Below, piece by piece: positions 1 to 9,032 of a stretch of 64,000 bases of DNA (the stretch's first letter is position 1; the number at the start of each line of letters is the position of its first letter). The translations under genes and the position numbers were made by a program. Location of the stretch: NCBI GenBank assembly GCA_041690355.1, contig JAWLHK010000001.1, positions 62,001-126,000 of the forward strand, given 5' to 3'. The notes under the pieces were generated by a model that worked only from the letters and a program-made list of their open reading frames with translations, made no database searches and was not told the origin of the DNA. This DNA is from JAWLHK01 sp041690355 [NCBI: bacterium]. GTDB taxonomy: Bacteria; J088; JAWLBW01.

Positions 1-993
1 GCCGGCATCCCCGGCGCCCCCGCCATGGCCTCCGTGATGGCGCTTGCCATTCCGATTCAGGCCTCGGCCGGCGGCGAATGGCTGCTCCAGGCGCGAGGGA
101 AGTTCGGCGCTGTGACCCTCGGCCGCACCGGGGGCGCCGTCGCAGCCGCGCTGCTTCGCATCGGGCTGATCCTCGGCGGCGCATCGGTCATGGGCTTTGC
201 CTCGGCCTATGTCGCCGAAACGCTGACCGCCGCCGTCCTGATCGTCTTCGCGATGCGCCAAATTCCGGACGTCCGCTGGTCTCCCCGTCTCGATTTCGTC
301 ATTGCCCGGCGGCTGCTCGCCCAGAGCTGGCCTATTCTCCTATCGGGCGTCGCGGTCTTCGTCTATCTGAAGACCGATCAGATCATGCTCGGCTGGATGC
401 TCGGCCCCGAAGCCGTCGGCGTCTATACCACCGCGCTGCGCCTGGCTGAACCCTGGCAGGCACTGTGGGTCGTCATCCCGGTCGCCCTGTTCCCCGCCCT
501 GGCCCGGCTGCAGACCGGGGCGCAACGACTCGAGGCCATGCAGAAGCAGCTCGACGTACTGTTCGTTCTCTCCGCCTGCGTCGCATTGCCGACGACGCTT
601 CTGGCGGATACGATCATCGGCATCGTCTTCGGATCGCAATATGCCGCGGCGGGCCCGATGCTCGCCGTGCTGGCCTGGAGTCCCGTGTTCGCGGCGCTGG
701 GCGCCGCCAGCGGCCGCTGGATGGTTCTCGAGAATCTCAACCGGCATGTGTTTTCGCGCACCCTGCTCGGAGCCCTTTTGAACGTCGCGCTCAACATTCT
801 GCTCATTCCCCGCTTCGGCGGAATCGGCGCGGCCTGGGCCTCGCTGGCGGCCCAGGTGCTCGCGGCCTGGCTGTTCGATGCGTTCGTACCCGCGACGCGC
901 CCGATGTTCCGCGTGAAGTCGCGCACGTTCTTTCTGCTGGCCCCGACCCTGCGGCATTCGCTCGGGGCGCGCCTGGCCGGGAGGCTTTCATGA
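1..993 (+). CDS. Polysaccharide flippase (Wzx/MATE-like), 5'-truncated by window
   Basis: The reading frame is open from base 1, so the N-terminus lies outside the window and the ATG at 25 is internal. The visible 330 residues are a series of hydrophobic helices broken by short polar loops, with the KTDQIMLG segment typical of the oligosaccharide flippase (MOP/MATE) superfamily. The family moves lipid-linked oligosaccharide repeat units across the inner membrane. The stop overlaps the start of the next gene (ATGA at 990-993), which implies an operon with the methyltransferases and glycosyltransferase that follow. The family is clear; the substrate is unknown. Confidence 0.85.
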   Translation, partial: AGIPGAPAMASVMALAIPIQASAGGEWLLQARGKFGAVTLGRTGGAVAAALLRIGLILGGASVMGFASAYVAETLTAAVLIVFAMRQIPDVRWSPRLDFVIARRLLAQSWPILLSGVAVFVYLKTDQIMLGWMLGPEAVGVYTTALRLAEPWQALWVVIPVALFPALARLQTGAQRLEAMQKQLDVLFVLSACVALPTTLLADTIIGIVFGSQYAAAGPMLAVLAWSPVFAALGAASGRWMVLENLNRHVFSRTLLGALLNVALNILLIPRFGGIGAAWASLAAQVLAAWLFDAFVPATRPMFRVKSRTFFLLAPTLRHSLGARLAGRLS

Positions 994-1805
994 GCCTGCG
1001 CGATCGGTTTCTCGACACCTATGGGCGACTGCTCGGGTGGCCGGCCCTCTACCGCGCCCACGTGTTTCTGCTCGACGTCGCTTTGCGCGGCGTGGGCGTG
1101 CTGAATTACCGGAACATGCGCGCCACCGGAGAGTTCAGCTTTCTGCAGAGCCTGCTCGGCGGGCTCGAGCGGCCGCTGGTGCTCGATGTCGGCGCGCACC
1201 GCGGCGGCTATGCCGAAACGGTCCTGGGCCTGGCCCCGCAAGCCCACGTCGTGGCCTTCGAACCGCATCCGGAGTCCTTTCCGAAACTCGAGATCGCCGC
1301 GCGCCGCTTCGGGTTCACCGCGGTGCACGCCGCCTGCAGCGACGTGAACGGCACGGCGCAGCTCTTCGACTATGCCGGCCGCGAGGGAAGCTCGCATGCC
1401 TCGCTGCATCGCGGGGCCATCGCCTCGCTGCGCGGCGCCGCTACGGTGCCTCACTCGGTGACGACCCTGCGCCTCGACGATTACTGCCGCGAGCAAGGCA
1501 TTGGCCGCATCGACCTGCTGAAGATCGATACGGAGGGGAACGAGCTCGCCGTCCTGCGCGGCGCAGAACGGCTGCTGCGCGCCGGGGCGATCGACCGCGT
1601 GCAGCTCGAGTTCACCGAAATCAATGCGCTGAACCGGATCTTTCTCGCCGACATCGCGGCCGCGCTGCCCGGCTACGATCTGTACCGCATGCTTCCGCAC
1701 GGACTGGCGCCGCTGGGGGCTTACGCGCCCCGCCTCCACGAAATCTTCGCTTACCAGAACCTGGTCGCCGTGCGCACCGGCCTCGACGCGAAAGGAGCGC
1801 GCTGA
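990..1805 (+). CDS. FkbM family SAM-dependent methyltransferase
   Basis: A 271-residue protein whose ATG overlaps the flippase stop codon (ATGA). SAM-binding motif I, LDVGAHRGGYAE, lies near residue 65, followed by VVAFEPHPES, and the FkbM signature IDLLKIDTEGNE lies near residue 175. FkbM proteins transfer methyl groups, usually to hydroxyls of sugars or secondary metabolites. In a glycosyltransferase cluster the likely job is O-methylating a surface glycan. It is followed two bases later by a second FkbM protein that is clearly not a recent duplicate. Confidence 0.87.
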   Translation: MSLRDRFLDTYGRLLGWPALYRAHVFLLDVALRGVGVLNYRNMRATGEFSFLQSLLGGLERPLVLDVGAHRGGYAETVLGLAPQAHVVAFEPHPESFPKLEIAARRFGFTAVHAACSDVNGTAQLFDYAGREGSSHASLHRGAIASLRGAATVPHSVTTLRLDDYCREQGIGRIDLLKIDTEGNELAVLRGAERLLRAGAIDRVQLEFTEINALNRIFLADIAAALPGYDLYRMLPHGLAPLGAYAPRLHEIFAYQNLVAVRTGLDAKGAR

Positions 1806-1807
1806 CC

Positions 1808-2632
1808 ATGCCGGCAGCAGAAAACGTGCTCGAGAGCCTGCGCCGCACCTACCGGACTCTGCGCCTGCGGACGGGGAACGACGAGGAACGGACGCTGGCC
1901 AGGATCGAGGCTTCCCTGCGGGGGCGTTCCCGGTACCAGCCGGGGACGATACGAGTCGACGGCGCCCCGCTCCACTTCACGGATGCCGCCTCGCTCCTTT
2001 CGGCCTGGGAAGAGATTTTCGTCGGCCGCTGCTACGAATTCACCGAGCCTCCCGCGCCGGACCTCATTCTCGACGTGGGCGCGAACATCGGTCTGAGCAC
2101 GCGATTCTTTCTCGGCCGGTATCCCTCGGCCCGCGTCGTTGCTTTCGAACCGGATCCGGCTCTGTTCGCCTGTCTCGAGCGGAACGTGGCGGAGTTCGGG
2201 CCTGATCGCGTCGAGCTCCAGCAGGCCGCCGTCTGGCGCGAGGCCGGTGAACTTCCATTCTACGCCGAAGGGGCCGACGGCGGACGGCTCTCCGCGGGTC
2301 CCGAAGCGACCCTCACGGTTCCGGCCGTCACACTCGATCGGTGGCTGGATGCCGAACGGATCGACCTGCTCAAGATCGACGTGGAAGGGGCCGAAGGCGA
2401 GATCCTCGAGAGCATCGCCGGCCGGCTCGGGGCCGTGCAGAGGCTGTTCGTGGAGTACCACTCCCAACCCGGCGAACCACAGCGCCTCGACCGCATCCTC
2501 GCCATCTTCGGCTCTGCCGGCATGCGCTACCACGTGCAGCCCGTACTCATCAGCCCGCGGCCGTTCGCGGAAGTACACGTGGTCAACGGATTCGATCTTC
2601 AGCTCAACCTCTTCGCCTGGCGCACGGCGTGA
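1808..2632 (+). CDS. Second FkbM family methyltransferase
   Basis: A 274-residue protein starting 2 nt after the previous stop. Motif I, ILDVGANIGLST, lies near residue 87, followed by RVVAFEPDP, and the FkbM motif IDLLKIDVEGAEGE near residue 184. The N-terminal 80 residues differ from those of the upstream FkbM protein, so the two probably act on different positions or sugars. It is likely co-transcribed with the flippase and the GT2 gene. The FkbM assignment is firm; the acceptor is unknown. Confidence 0.87.
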   Translation: MPAAENVLESLRRTYRTLRLRTGNDEERTLARIEASLRGRSRYQPGTIRVDGAPLHFTDAASLLSAWEEIFVGRCYEFTEPPAPDLILDVGANIGLSTRFFLGRYPSARVVAFEPDPALFACLERNVAEFGPDRVELQQAAVWREAGELPFYAEGADGGRLSAGPEATLTVPAVTLDRWLDAERIDLLKIDVEGAEGEILESIAGRLGAVQRLFVEYHSQPGEPQRLDRILAIFGSAGMRYHVQPVLISPRPFAEVHVVNGFDLQLNLFAWRTA

Positions 2633-2651
2633 AGCCCGCTGCAATCGCTGA

Positions 2652-3431
2652 ATGACCACTCCGCAGCCGAACATCACGATCCTCATCGCCGTGCGCAACG
2701 CCGCCGACACCCTGGATCGGTGCCTCGACAGCATCGCGGCCCAGACCTGGCCGCGCCGGGAAACCGTCGTGATCGACGGCGCCTCGACCGACGGCACGAA
2801 AGCGATTCTCGAACGGCGCGCGACGGAACTCGCATTCTGGTGTTCCGAACCAGATACGGGAATCGGGAATGCGTGGAACAAGGGGCTGCGCCACGCGCGC
2901 GGAGACTGGGTCGCCTTTCTCGGCGCCGACGATTGGTATGCCGCGTCCGAGTCTCTGGCCGGGCTGGCCGCGACCATCGAGGGCGCGTCCGGACCCCTCG
3001 ACCTCGTCTCGGCGCGGGCCCGGCTCATCCACGGCGGGATCTCCCAGGAGTTTGGCGACGCGTGGGCCTGGGAGCGCTTCCGCTACCGCATGAACATCGC
3101 GCACCCGGGGGCCCTCCATCGCCGGGGGCTCTGGGAGGAACTGGGCCCCTTCGACGAGACCCTGCGGATTGCGAGCGACTACGAATTTCTCCTGCGCAGC
3201 GGACCGCGTCTGCGCACGGCCTACGTACCGCTCGTGGCCGTGAACATGCAGTACGGCGGCGTCAGCACGCGCAACTTCGAGCGCATGCTGCACGACATGG
3301 CGGCGGCCCAGATCCGCAGCGGCGCCCTCCCCGCCTGGCGCGCGCAGGCCAACCGGATCTACCTGCAGACGCGACGCCGCGCCAAGCTCGGCCTGCGCCG
3401 CCTCGGACTCGACGTCGGAAGCCCGCTCTGA
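2652..3431 (+). CDS. Glycosyltransferase family 2
   Basis: A 259-residue cytoplasmic GT-A fold protein. It opens with the canonical GT2 strand (ITILIAVRNAADTL), has VVIDGASTDGT and the metal-binding acidic motif GADDWY near residue 92. The WNKGLRHARGDWVAFL stretch is typical of WcaA/RfbB-like GT2 enzymes. It should add one sugar from a nucleotide donor to a lipid-linked glycan. It is the last gene of the rightward glycan operon and converges on another GT2 gene 40 bp away. The sugar specificity cannot be read from sequence. Confidence 0.9.
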   Translation: MTTPQPNITILIAVRNAADTLDRCLDSIAAQTWPRRETVVIDGASTDGTKAILERRATELAFWCSEPDTGIGNAWNKGLRHARGDWVAFLGADDWYAASESLAGLAATIEGASGPLDLVSARARLIHGGISQEFGDAWAWERFRYRMNIAHPGALHRRGLWEELGPFDETLRIASDYEFLLRSGPRLRTAYVPLVAVNMQYGGVSTRNFERMLHDMAAAQIRSGALPAWRAQANRIYLQTRRRAKLGLRRLGLDVGSPL

Positions 3432-3470
3432 GACTTCGCGGCGGCCCGTAGCCGGACTTCCGCTGGAACC

Positions 3471-4343
3471 TCAGGTGGGGAAGATCCGCGAGCGCACGGT
3501 ATGCAGCAGCTTGCGCCCGAACAACGCGGGGGCCGACGCCGGGCCGAGGGCGAACATCTCGCCGGCCGCCTGCCAGGCAGCCCCCAGATCGCCCGTGCGC
3601 GCCAGCGCCGCCATGCGGCTGAACGCGACGGTCTGCCGGTCTGACGCCGCGAACCGATCGCCGTAGCGCGCGAGCACCCAGTCGTACATCGCGAGCCGCC
3701 ATCGGGCCATCTCGTTGCGATCGTCGGTCAGCCGGCCGAATTCGTGCGCCCGGAGGCGCGAGGTGGGTACCGGCAGCACGGGGAGCGCGCCGTACTCGGC
3801 CGCGAAGCGGATCCAGAGGGCCCAGTCTTCGTTCGCGCGCAGCTCGACGGGAAACGGATCCGCGCCCAGAAAAGACCGTTCGATCAGGACGGCGCCCGGC
3901 GAAAACGGATTGACGAAGAGCAGGTCGCGCAACGGAAAGTCGCGGCCGGGGCCATGCAGGCGCTCGCCGCCGCCGCCAAGCGTGCGCCACTGTGTGAACA
4001 GAAGCCGAACATTCCGCTTCCGAATAGCTTCGAGACGCAGCGCCAGCGCCTCGCTCTCCAGAAGGTCGTCGTCGTCGAGAAAGGCCACATACTGCCCGGC
4101 CGCCGCCCCGATGCCGAGATTGCGCGCGCCCGAAACGCCGAGGTTGCGCTCGGCACGCAGAAAGCGGATGCGTGGATCGGAAGCGCCGCCGAGCACCCTG
4201 CGCGCATCCACCGGGCCGGCATCCTCGACGATGATGTGCTCCCAATCGGACACCGACTGACGGCGCACCGAATCGACGGCCTGGGCGAGAAAGGCCGTGC
4301 GATCGTAGACAGTGGTCACGATGCTGACGAGAGGCGTGCTCAT
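3471..4343 (-). CDS. Glycosyltransferase family 2
   Basis: A 290-residue GT2 enzyme starting VSIVTTVYDRTAFL, with HIIVEDAG and the acidic motif AFLDDDDLL near residue 95. The C-terminal third is helical and lacks clear membrane segments. Its start overlaps the stop of the upstream GT4 gene by 4 nt (ATGA), so the two form a leftward pair. The role is inferred to be sugar transfer in the same surface polysaccharide pathway. Confidence 0.88.
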   Translation of the reverse strand: MSTPLVSIVTTVYDRTAFLAQAVDSVRRQSVSDWEHIIVEDAGPVDARRVLGGASDPRIRFLRAERNLGVSGARNLGIGAAAGQYVAFLDDDDLLESEALALRLEAIRKRNVRLLFTQWRTLGGGGERLHGPGRDFPLRDLLFVNPFSPGAVLIERSFLGADPFPVELRANEDWALWIRFAAEYGALPVLPVPTSRLRAHEFGRLTDDRNEMARWRLAMYDWVLARYGDRFAASDRQTVAFSRMAALARTGDLGAAWQAAGEMFALGPASAPALFGRKLLHTVRSRIFPT

Positions 4344-5440
4344 GCGGATTCGGCCATGACTTCGCGGTAGACGTCTTCGACCCGGGTCACCATCGATTCC
4401 AGCGAATAGGCATCCGCGAACTCTCCGTACCGTCGCACAAGGCCGTCCACATAACGCTGCCGGTCTGTGAGGACCCGTTCGAGCATCCGCGCGAGTTCCC
4501 CCGGATCCTCGGGCGCGACGAGTTCCCCGGTTTCTCCCGGGATCACCAGTTCGTCGACGCCCCCGGTACGCGTCGCGACCACGGGGAGACCGGTGGCAAC
4601 CGCCTCGAGAACGGAGTACGGGAGCCCCTCCCAGCGGGTCGACAGCACGAAGAGGCCATAGGTTCCATAACTCGCCAGCAGTTCGGCATGATCCGCCTGG
4701 AGCAGACGAACGGACTCACCCAGACGGAACTCCTCGATCCACCCCCGGATCTCGCGCTCCTGCGGACCGAAGCCATAGGCATCGAGGGTCACGTCGTGCC
4801 CCTGTTCGCGGAGCGTCCGAAGCGCGACAAGCAGCGTGCGGTAATCCTTCTGCGGGTGAAAGCGGGCGACGGTGATCAGGCGCTGCGACGGCGCCGTCGA
4901 GGGACAACTCGCGGCGAATTCCACGCCGTTGGGGATGAGGCGTATCCGCTCGGGATCGACGAGGCCGGACTGCGCGAGCGCATCGCGATCGTCGCGGCTC
5001 ACGACGATGTGCCGGTCGGCCAGAGCGGCGAGCCGGCTTTCGGAAAACCGGTAGAGACCACGGCGAAGCGCGCCGCCGGCGTTCATGAAGTGCAGCCCGT
5101 TCCACGTCAGGACGACCGGCGTTCGAACGACAGGAGCAGCCAGCCGTACCATGAGGTTGGGATATTCGCTGTGACCATGCAGGACGGCGGGACGACGCGC
5201 GCGGCACAGCCGGATCAGCGTCAGCAGCGCACGGGGAAAGGCCTGCGGAGACCGTGGACGGTCGATGCGGTGCACGGGAATGCTGCGGGCGCGAAAGAAG
5301 CTCTCGAGTTCCCCTTCTCCCGCCGAAATCAGTTCCGGCGACCACCCGCGAGCGGCAAGCCGGACCCCGAGGTCGGCGACGTGCTTTTCACCGCCGCCGA
5401 ACGTGGGCTGGGCGGCCATGAGAAAAATCGGGCGGTTCAT
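4340..5440 (-). CDS. Glycosyltransferase family 4 (GT-B fold)
   Basis: A 366-residue GT-B enzyme. The N-terminal glycine-rich loop is PTFGGGEKHVADLG, and the C-terminal half carries the GT4 donor-site signature WEGLPYSVLEAVATGLPVV. A GTG 33 nt upstream (5473) is also in frame. I prefer the ATG at 5440 because the family's first beta strand begins right after it, although neither start has a strong ribosome site. It should be a retaining transferase acting on a lipid-linked glycan at the inner face of the membrane. It overlaps the GT2 gene downstream. Confidence 0.86.
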   Translation of the reverse strand: MNRPIFLMAAQPTFGGGEKHVADLGVRLAARGWSPELISAGEGELESFFRARSIPVHRIDRPRSPQAFPRALLTLIRLCRARRPAVLHGHSEYPNLMVRLAAPVVRTPVVLTWNGLHFMNAGGALRRGLYRFSESRLAALADRHIVVSRDDRDALAQSGLVDPERIRLIPNGVEFAASCPSTAPSQRLITVARFHPQKDYRTLLVALRTLREQGHDVTLDAYGFGPQEREIRGWIEEFRLGESVRLLQADHAELLASYGTYGLFVLSTRWEGLPYSVLEAVATGLPVVATRTGGVDELVIPGETGELVAPEDPGELARMLERVLTDRQRYVDGLVRRYGEFADAYSLESMVTRVEDVYREVMAESA

Positions 5441-5533
5441 CGTGGCATCGGAAACGAAGTACGGAGCTGGCACCTGGGCAGGGCCGTTTCAACAGACTAC
5501 CCCGCGCGGGCAGAGAAGAAAAGCGCGGGGCCT

Positions 5534-7210
5534 TCAGCGGAACCAGGCCATGGAGCGCCCGTCCCACTGCAGGCTCCAGGAATCAATGAACGGCGGCCGA
5601 TCTTCGTCCATTGGCGCCCAGTTCCCCCGCTCCCGCTGCCACCCCTTCGGACGCAGGCGGATGCTGAAGGGGGCGGCAGCGGCCGCCTCGATACGGTGCG
5701 GGCCGGCGGCGAGCCGCACGCAGCAGCCCGTCACCGGTACGCCGTCGACCCGGGCCTGCTCGACCCCGACGATTTCGTAGTATCCCGGGTAGTCGAGCGT
5801 GAAGTCCCAGGCCGCTCCGGCCGAGGGCGCGAACGTTCTTCCGCTCACCCAGACGGGTCCCCAGTCCTGGACGTAGTTGGCGCGCAGCCACGCGGGGAAC
5901 GGTTCGGGGATGCCGCGCAGGAACGACGTGTGGATGATGAGTCCGGTTCTCCGTTCGCGCAGGTCGTCGATAAACGGCTGCACGTCGGCGAGCGTGAAGC
6001 CGGCGCTCGTGTTGTGATCGAGCCAGAGAGGGCGCGACTGCAGCCGCGAGGGAACCATGCCGACCCCGTCGAAGTACCCCGGGACGCCTCCGGCGAGGAA
6101 CTGCTCGGCCCGGCGGACGACGGCGAGCTGGAATTCGTTGCCCACCGCGAGGTTCGCCTGATTGCGCGCCACCGCCGGCGTCACGAGCACGGTCAGAAGG
6201 AGCGCCGTGGCCGCGGCACCGACGCCTCCGTTGCGGGCGCCGTCGAGAAGCTCGGCCGCGCCCCAGGCCGCCGGGACCACGAAGAACGGCACGGCCATCA
6301 GAAAGAAGAACGGAAACGGCGCCGGATGGACGGCAAGAAACGCGACGGCGCCCGCCACGGCCGGCAGCCAGCGCAGGCTGGCCTGGCGCACGGTGAGCCG
6401 CCACAGGCCGAACCCCGCCAAGGCGAGCAGCACCCAGTTGCGGGCGACGGCCTGCACGTAGAAGGATGCGAAAGGGAGCTTATCGGTCTCGCCCGCCGTA
6501 CGGGCCGCCAGCGCCTGCACAGCCGTCCGCTCGAAGCGCAGGAACTGATCCGCATATACCGCGCCGATCGCGAGCCCGAACACGCCGTAGGCCCTCGCCA
6601 ACGACGCCGGATGCAGACGTATGAAGAACAGGCTGGCGGGGAGCAGGTAGACCGACTTGTCATGCACGAGCACCGCGGCCGCCATGAGGAGTCCCGCCAC
6701 CAGCTCCTCGGCCGGACGCCGGCTGAGCAGCAGGCCATAGGCCAGCGTGAAGAGCCCCGTGTTCAGCGTCTCGGTGCGGAAACGATAGCCCTGGTCAATG
6801 AAATGGAACTGGGTCAGCGTAAGCAGAAGCGCCAGCAGGCCGACGCGGGCGCCGAACGCGCGCCCGGCGAGCAGGCCGATGCCGGCAAGAAACACCAGCT
6901 GATATCCGAGGGCGAGCAGGCGGCCGGCCCCCAGGATCCCCAGCGGGTCATCGCCGCCGAGGGCGCGCGCCACGCAAGCCAGTCCGCCCGTCAGCATCTT
7001 GTAGGGATGAATCGAGGTCAGCCCATGTTCGCAGACGGTGCGCCCGAGATGAAGCACCCCGAATTCGTCGACGTCGAACGGCCCCGCCAGCGTCGCCTTT
7101 ATTTGAAGACCGAACAGGACGAGAATGATCAGGATGAAGATCCGGCTCTGCGTTCCCGACAGGTAGGGGCCGGAAAGCCAAGCGGGCGAGTTCGAACGAG
7201 TAAAATGCAT
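5534..7210 (-). CDS. GT-C-like polytopic membrane protein
   Basis: A 558-residue protein with roughly ten hydrophobic helices and a soluble C-terminal third. The first helix is followed by PFDVDEFGVLHLGR; an acidic pair after the first helix is the hallmark of GT-C fold glycosyltransferases such as GT39 and ArnT, which use polyprenyl-phosphate sugars. I chose the ATG at 7210 because an upstream in-frame extension would cross the divergent intergenic region and has no ribosome site. A TAGAAT -10 box lies just upstream. Membership in a specific GT-C family is not certain. Confidence 0.7.
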   Translation of the reverse strand: MHFTRSNSPAWLSGPYLSGTQSRIFILIILVLFGLQIKATLAGPFDVDEFGVLHLGRTVCEHGLTSIHPYKMLTGGLACVARALGGDDPLGILGAGRLLALGYQLVFLAGIGLLAGRAFGARVGLLALLLTLTQFHFIDQGYRFRTETLNTGLFTLAYGLLLSRRPAEELVAGLLMAAAVLVHDKSVYLLPASLFFIRLHPASLARAYGVFGLAIGAVYADQFLRFERTAVQALAARTAGETDKLPFASFYVQAVARNWVLLALAGFGLWRLTVRQASLRWLPAVAGAVAFLAVHPAPFPFFFLMAVPFFVVPAAWGAAELLDGARNGGVGAAATALLLTVLVTPAVARNQANLAVGNEFQLAVVRRAEQFLAGGVPGYFDGVGMVPSRLQSRPLWLDHNTSAGFTLADVQPFIDDLRERRTGLIIHTSFLRGIPEPFPAWLRANYVQDWGPVWVSGRTFAPSAGAAWDFTLDYPGYYEIVGVEQARVDGVPVTGCCVRLAAGPHRIEAAAAAPFSIRLRPKGWQRERGNWAPMDEDRPPFIDSWSLQWDGRSMAWFR

Positions 7211-7238
7211 CACGCGGGCGGGCAAGGGTTCAGGAGTT

Positions 7239-7244
7239 ATTCTA
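7239..7244 (-). promoter_or_regulatory. -10 box (TAGAAT) for the GT-C-like gene
   Basis: TAGAAT read on the minus strand, about 28 nt upstream of the ATG at 7210, in the 140-bp divergent spacer. No strong -35 is visible. The same hexamer recurs before several other genes in this window. Confidence 0.45.
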
Positions 7245-7291
7245 CCGGCAGGGAGACGCGGCCACCAACGGACGGCCAGTCCGCTACCGTT

Positions 7292-7320
7292 TTGCATGCC
7301 CGCGAAGCAGCCGATATGAT
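7292..7320 (+). promoter_or_regulatory. Sigma-70-like promoter for the 7351 gene
   Basis: TTGCAT (7292-7297), a 17-nt spacer and TATGAT (7315-7320), placing transcription start roughly 20 nt before the ATG at 7351. Confidence 0.5.
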
Positions 7321-7350
7321 GCAGGTTTCCCCATTCGACGCATCGTTTCC

Positions 7351-8028
7351 ATGCCTCCCCTTTTTTTGCGCTTTGCTCCCTTGCTTGCGGCCTTTGCCCT
7401 TTACACCGCACACCTGGCCTGGCTGGTTGCGGCGAGCCTCCGGGAAACGGGCGGGCGCCTCGTCTTCACCATCGACGACGCCTACATCCACATGGCCGTC
7501 GCGCGGAACTTCGTAGAGAACGGAGTCTGGGGCGTAACTGCCGAATCGTTCACTTCGGCCGTCTCCTCGATTGGATGGCCGCTGCTGCTTGCGTTCGCCT
7601 ACGCCGTCGGCGGCGTTGGTGAGACCGCTCCGCTTATCCTGAACGCATTCTTTGCGCTCGGCGTGATTGTAATCGCCGACCTCATTGGCCGTCGCATGGA
7701 AGCAGGGGCGGTTTTCCGATTCCTGCTCCTCAGCGTGCTGGTGCTCGCCACACCCCTGGCGCCAATCGCCCTGCTTGGGATGGAACACACCTTTCAGATC
7801 TTCACGGGGCTCCTGCTCATTGCCGTTGTTCTACCTGGCGGAGCGAAACGCCCCAGCCGGGGGGCTCTCGCCGCTGCTGCCGCTCTCACGACACTTTCGC
7901 GGTACGAAGGGCTATTTCTGCTCGCACCTCTGATTCTGCTGTTTCTGGTGCGCCGCCGCCTGGCCGACGCCCTCGTTCTCGGAATTGCGGGCATCCCATC
8001 CTTCCACTGGCGGTCTACGGCGCCGTGA
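7351..8028 (+). CDS. GT-C-like membrane protein, N-terminal part (frameshifted gene)
   Basis: The first 225 codons of what looks like one 1.6-kb gene. The residues include VFTIDDAYIHMAVARNF near position 40, the acidic loop of GT-C-like membrane proteins, followed by several hydrophobic helices. In this frame the protein ends shortly after GIAGIP, in a low-quality tail. The other frame already reads ILPLAVYGAV before the next in-frame start at 8025, so one base appears to be missing between about 7990 and 8004. Either the gene is inactivated or there is a consensus error. The reading stops at a GTGA overlap with the downstream part, so coupled translation of two halves is possible but less likely. 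Confidence 0.7.
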   Translation: MPPLFLRFAPLLAAFALYTAHLAWLVAASLRETGGRLVFTIDDAYIHMAVARNFVENGVWGVTAESFTSAVSSIGWPLLLAFAYAVGGVGETAPLILNAFFALGVIVIADLIGRRMEAGAVFRFLLLSVLVLATPLAPIALLGMEHTFQIFTGLLLIAVVLPGGAKRPSRGALAAAAALTTLSRYEGLFLLAPLILLFLVRRRLADALVLGIAGIPSFHWRSTAP

Positions 8029-8978
8029 GCCTCACCCTGGGGTGGTCCTTTCTCCCCACGACCCTCGTTCTCAAGGGAAACGTGCCGGCTTTCGACTCGG
8101 CCTGGAGCCTGTTGAACGCGTTGGGCCTTCGGGCACTCGTGGCCATACGGGGGGCGCACATCGATCTGCTGCTTCTCGCCGCCGCTTTCGTACTGATGAC
8201 GCGTCGGCGCACCTCCGGTCCGCTCTCGACCTCGGAAATCATCCTCGCGCTCTTTCTGACGGGCTCGGCGCTCCATCTGCAACTCGCATCCATGAACGGC
8301 CGCCTTTACCGGTACGAGGTGTACCTGGTCGCCCTGGCGCTGACGGGCCTCGGTCTGGCCCTCTACGAGCGAAGGCGCAGCCAGAAAACGCCGCTGGGGA
8401 TGGCGCAGCGTGCTGGCGTCGCAGCCTTGGTGATGATCTTTCTCTCGTCGTTCGGGCCGCGGGCCTGGAACGTGAGCCAAGGCACGCCTTCTGCCAGCCG
8501 GAACGTCTACGACCAGCACCTGCAGATCGCCCGGTTTCTCCAGAACTTCTATCCCGATGCCCGCGTCGCCGCCAACGACATCGGCGCCATTACCTACTAC
8601 ACGGATATCCGGCTGATCGATCTGTGGGGGCTCGCCCACCGGGAGATCATGGAGCTCAAGCGGGCGGGAAAGTTCGACCTGCCGGCCGTCGAACGGATTA
8701 CCCGCGACGCCGAAATCGCCATTCTCTACCCCGCATGGTTTGAAGGCCTCATTCCTCCCGGCTGGATCGAGGTGGCGCGCTGGCGGCTCAAGCGCAATGT
8801 GGCGGCGAGCAGCGATACGGTTTCCTTCTACGCGCTGCGTCCCGAAGACGTGCCGCGCCTGTGGGCAGCCCTTGCGGCCATGGCGCCCGAGTTGCCCGAA
8901 GGGGTCGACTTTGCCTGGGTCTCGCTTCCCGGCCAGCCGACAGGGCCGGTCCGCGTCAGCGCACCGCCGGGTCCATGA
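8025..8978 (+). CDS. GT-C-like membrane protein, C-terminal part (frameshifted gene)
   Basis: A 317-codon continuation of the gene above, in another frame. The GTG at 8025 is only the first in-frame start. Protein-like sequence (ILPLAVYGAV) extends upstream of it, which is why I read this as a frameshift rather than a separate gene. After SLTLGWSFLPTTLVLKGN it has three or four more membrane helices and a soluble end with VAANDIGAITYYTDI and LIDLWGLAHREIM, features I associate with the same GT-C-like family. The product is probably an envelope glycan or lipid modifier if the frame is restored. Confidence 0.7.
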   Translation: MSLTLGWSFLPTTLVLKGNVPAFDSAWSLLNALGLRALVAIRGAHIDLLLLAAAFVLMTRRRTSGPLSTSEIILALFLTGSALHLQLASMNGRLYRYEVYLVALALTGLGLALYERRRSQKTPLGMAQRAGVAALVMIFLSSFGPRAWNVSQGTPSASRNVYDQHLQIARFLQNFYPDARVAANDIGAITYYTDIRLIDLWGLAHREIMELKRAGKFDLPAVERITRDAEIAILYPAWFEGLIPPGWIEVARWRLKRNVAASSDTVSFYALRPEDVPRLWAALAAMAPELPEGVDFAWVSLPGQPTGPVRVSAPPGP

Positions 8979-9002
8979 TTCTGCAATCGGCCCTTCCTCT
9001 GA

Positions 9003-9008
9003 TATACT
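9003..9008 (+). promoter_or_regulatory. -10 box (TATACT) upstream of the thioesterase operon
   Basis: TATACT located 24 nt before the GTG start at 9033. TTCTGC at 8979-8984 with an 18-nt spacer is a weak -35 candidate. Confidence 0.4.
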
Positions 9009-9032
9009 GAGGTTTTTTCCCCGGATGGCGCG

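Noticed and set aside
5440-5473. GTG at 5473 as start of the GT4 gene
   Set aside because: No ribosome site; the conserved N-terminal strand begins at the ATG at 5440.
4688-7516. Long plus-strand open frame (over 900 codons) opposite the GT4 and GT-C-like genes
   Set aside because: Composition is low complexity with Arg/Gly/Pro/His-rich content. It is the antisense of two genes with clear family motifs and has no recognisable domain.
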